Positions 5,949 to 7,214 of a stretch of 7,214 nt of DNA are shown piece after piece. A program made the position numbers and the translations under genes. The notes below the pieces were generated by a model, which was not told the origin of the DNA, ran no database searches, and worked only from the letters and a program-made list of their open reading frames with translations. Source of the stretch: an uncultured Acidobacteriota bacterium (GTDB lineage Bacteria > Acidobacteriota > Blastocatellia > Pyrinomonadales > Pyrinomonadaceae); the NCBI GenBank assembly GCA_902826505.1, contig CADEFG010000250.1, positions 1 through 7,214 of the forward strand, in the 5' to 3' direction. The stretch's first letter is position 1, and each line of letters starts with the position of its first letter.

Positions 5949-5978
5949 CTTGAGTCTTAATATCAAATCGGACTCAGG
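5949..5978 (+). promoter_or_regulatory. Hairpin overlapping the ribosome site of the carbonic anhydrase gene
   Basis: CTTGAGTC (5949-5956) pairs with GACTCAGG (5971-5978) with one G-U pair. The 3' arm covers most of AGGA (5976-5979), the likely ribosome site 11 nt before GTG 5991. CTGAGT (5936-5941) could pair with ACTCAG (5972-5977) instead. No T-tract follows, so it is not a + strand terminator. A regulatory role is only a possibility. Confidence 0.3.
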
Positions 5979-5990
5979 ACTAAAAAAAAC

Positions 5991-6659
5991 GTGAAAACTC
6001 TAAAACATTTATTCGATAACAACAAAAATTGGTCAAAAAGGGTCAAAGAACAAATGCCCGATTTTTTTGCCGAGCTTGCCGAACAGCAAAATCCCGAATA
6101 TGTCTGGATCGGCTGTTCGGACAGCCGCGTTTCGGCGAGCAATATCGTCGGTTTGAAACCGGGCGAGGTTTTCGTCCACCGCAATATCGCCAATCTGGTC
6201 GTCCATACCGATATGAATTGTCTGTCGGTTTTGCAGTTTGCGGTTGAAGTCTTGCAGGTAAAGCATATAATTGTTTGCGGACATTACGGCTGCGGCGGCG
6301 TGCAGGCGGCGCTCGAAAACAAACGGCACGGTTTGATCGACAATTGGCTGCGGCATATTCAGGATACGGCGAATCTTTACGAGGAAATCTTAAAGGAAAT
6401 TGACGATGCCGACCGGAAGCTGGACAAACTTTGCGAGCTGAACGTCGTCGAACAGGTCTTGAACGTCGGCGAAACGACGATCGTCCAGGACGCCTGGGAA
6501 CGCGGGCAAAAATTGCGTGTTCACGGCTGGATCTACGATCTGAAAGACGGAATCATCGCCGATCTGGAAGTTCATCTGGAAAATCGGGTCGATACGAATT
6601 CGCTGCGAAAACGGTTTTTGTATAAAGCGAATCAAATAGAAGCGGGCGAAGCCAACTAA
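5991..6659 (+). CDS. can: Beta-class carbonic anhydrase
   Basis: The enzyme interconverts CO2 and bicarbonate, supplying bicarbonate for carboxylases and helping pH balance in the cytoplasm. The 222 residues match the length and layout of E. coli Can closely. The zinc ligands are Cys42, Asp44 (in C-S-D-S-R, 42-46), His98 and Cys101 (in C-G-H-Y-G-C-G-G). Arg46 is present to pair with Asp44. Trp39, Arg64 and Tyr182 match the bicarbonate allosteric triad of the E. coli/Haemophilus type (Trp39, Arg64, Tyr181), so it is probably a type II enzyme inhibited at low pH. The conserved L-C-E-L-N-V-x-E-Q-V block (147-156) and H-G-W-I-Y-D (178-183) are also present. The GTG start is supported because residues 1-14 align with the N-terminus of E. 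coli Can without a gap. There is no signal peptide. The next gene starts 3 nt after the stop. Confidence 0.96.
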   Translation: MKTLKHLFDNNKNWSKRVKEQMPDFFAELAEQQNPEYVWIGCSDSRVSASNIVGLKPGEVFVHRNIANLVVHTDMNCLSVLQFAVEVLQVKHIIVCGHYGCGGVQAALENKRHGLIDNWLRHIQDTANLYEEILKEIDDADRKLDKLCELNVVEQVLNVGETTIVQDAWERGQKLRVHGWIYDLKDGIIADLEVHLENRVDTNSLRKRFLYKANQIEAGEAN

Positions 6660-6662
6660 TTT

Positions 6663-7214
6663 ATGATAACGAAAACTTTTTTGAAAATTCTCAGTTTGAT
6701 GGTTTTGACGATGATTGCTCTCGGCAATTTGCCGGTTTTCGGGCAAATGTCGCGCAAACCGACGGCGACCCGCGAACCGCTCGGCGCGATGGACAAAAAG
6801 CCGGATTCAAAGAAAAATTCCTTGCTTGAGATCAAATCGCAAGCGGATTTCGATTTGATCGGACGGACCTATCATCAGGGAACGCCATATGCTTTGCCGC
6901 ACGCGATGTTTGTCATTGACCGCAAAAACAACAACAAAATCTATTACGTCAATTCGCAAAAATTTCGATTTCACAAAGATTTTTTGTTTGCGACCGGACT
7001 CGCGCCGCTCGGGACGGACATTTACAAAGCCGCGTATTTTGCCGAAGACCGCCGGTTTATCGTCGGGACGATCGCGTGGCAAAAAACGGTCGACAAATGG
7101 ACCTGGGAGCTTTGGGAAGGCGATCTGGCGAATGCCGAACATCTGAAAACCGCGAACGAGGTTATCAACAAATCGTTTTTCGAGAAGGTTTCTTACAAAC
7201 CGAACTTGACCCGG
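6663..7214 (+). CDS. Exported protein, 3' truncated; possibly the N-terminal region of a PEP/pyruvate-binding domain protein
   Basis: The ATG lies 3 nt after the carbonic anhydrase stop, and the frame stays open to the window edge (184 codons). Residues 1-27 form a signal peptide: basic start (M-I-T-K-T-F-L-K), hydrophobic core (I-L-S-L-M-V-L-T-M-I-A-L) and a likely cleavage after V-F-G or nearby. A short basic linker leads to a folded region with P-Y-A-L-P-H-A-M-F-V-I-D-R (about 75-87), N-K-I-Y-Y-V-N-S, F-R-F-H-K-D-F-L and W-T-W-E-L-W-E-G-D-L. From memory this resembles the leader region of secreted proteins from acidobacteria that carry a pyruvate phosphate dikinase PEP/pyruvate-binding domain downstream. 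That domain is not in view, so the assignment is tentative. The close spacing and lack of a clear ribosome site suggest co-transcription and translation following the carbonic anhydrase gene. Confidence 0.7.
   Translation, partial: MITKTFLKILSLMVLTMIALGNLPVFGQMSRKPTATREPLGAMDKKPDSKKNSLLEIKSQADFDLIGRTYHQGTPYALPHAMFVIDRKNNNKIYYVNSQKFRFHKDFLFATGLAPLGTDIYKAAYFAEDRRFIVGTIAWQKTVDKWTWELWEGDLANAEHLKTANEVINKSFFEKVSYKPNLTR

Overview
The window reads as chromosomal DNA from a free-living, diderm-type bacterium of moderate GC content. All supported genes lie on the + strand. A sigma-54 activator, lipoproteins or exported proteins with N-terminal signals, DUF3179/DUF4126/DUF4349 proteins, and intergenic palindromes built on the heptamer CTTTGCG together suggest an acidobacterium of the Blastocatellia type. 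That assignment is an inference from gene content and style, because there is no rRNA or marker gene here to prove it.

Layout. 1-504 is the C-terminal end of an NtrC-type sigma-54-dependent activator. 530-772 is an AT-rich orphan encoding a small membrane protein. A near-perfect 27-bp-arm palindrome follows at 784-851. 896-2110 is a membrane-anchored DUF3179 protein whose reading frame is interrupted by one in-frame TGA at 1394-1396. A small hairpin (2119-2144) and a second palindrome of the same family (2156-2256) follow. Then come a DUF4126 membrane protein (2333-2962) and a DUF4349 lipoprotein (3009-3965). A 311-nt gap holds a 34-bp tandem duplication and a Rho-independent terminator. After it, a 117-aa membrane protein (4277-4630) overlaps by 4 nt a GT1-type glycosyltransferase (4627-5913). 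A beta-carbonic anhydrase (5991-6659) is followed after 3 nt by the start of an exported protein that runs off the right edge (6663-7214).

The main finding is that the TGA inside the DUF3179 gene is probably a selenocysteine codon rather than a stop. It sits where the family has the first cysteine of its conserved CxxC motif, giving U-T-L-C. The frame is intact on both sides. Five nucleotides after the TGA comes a perfect 9-bp hairpin with a 7-nt loop that begins with G, as expected for a bacterial SECIS element. TGA is used as a normal stop elsewhere in the window (4628-4630), which argues against a changed genetic code. I do not know of DUF3179 as a described selenoprotein family. The main alternative is a nonsense mutation or sequencing error at exactly this codon.

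The remaining genes show no obvious single pathway. The pairs 4277-4630/4627-5913 and 5991-6659/6663-7214 look like co-transcribed units. The DUF4349 gene is closed by its own terminator.
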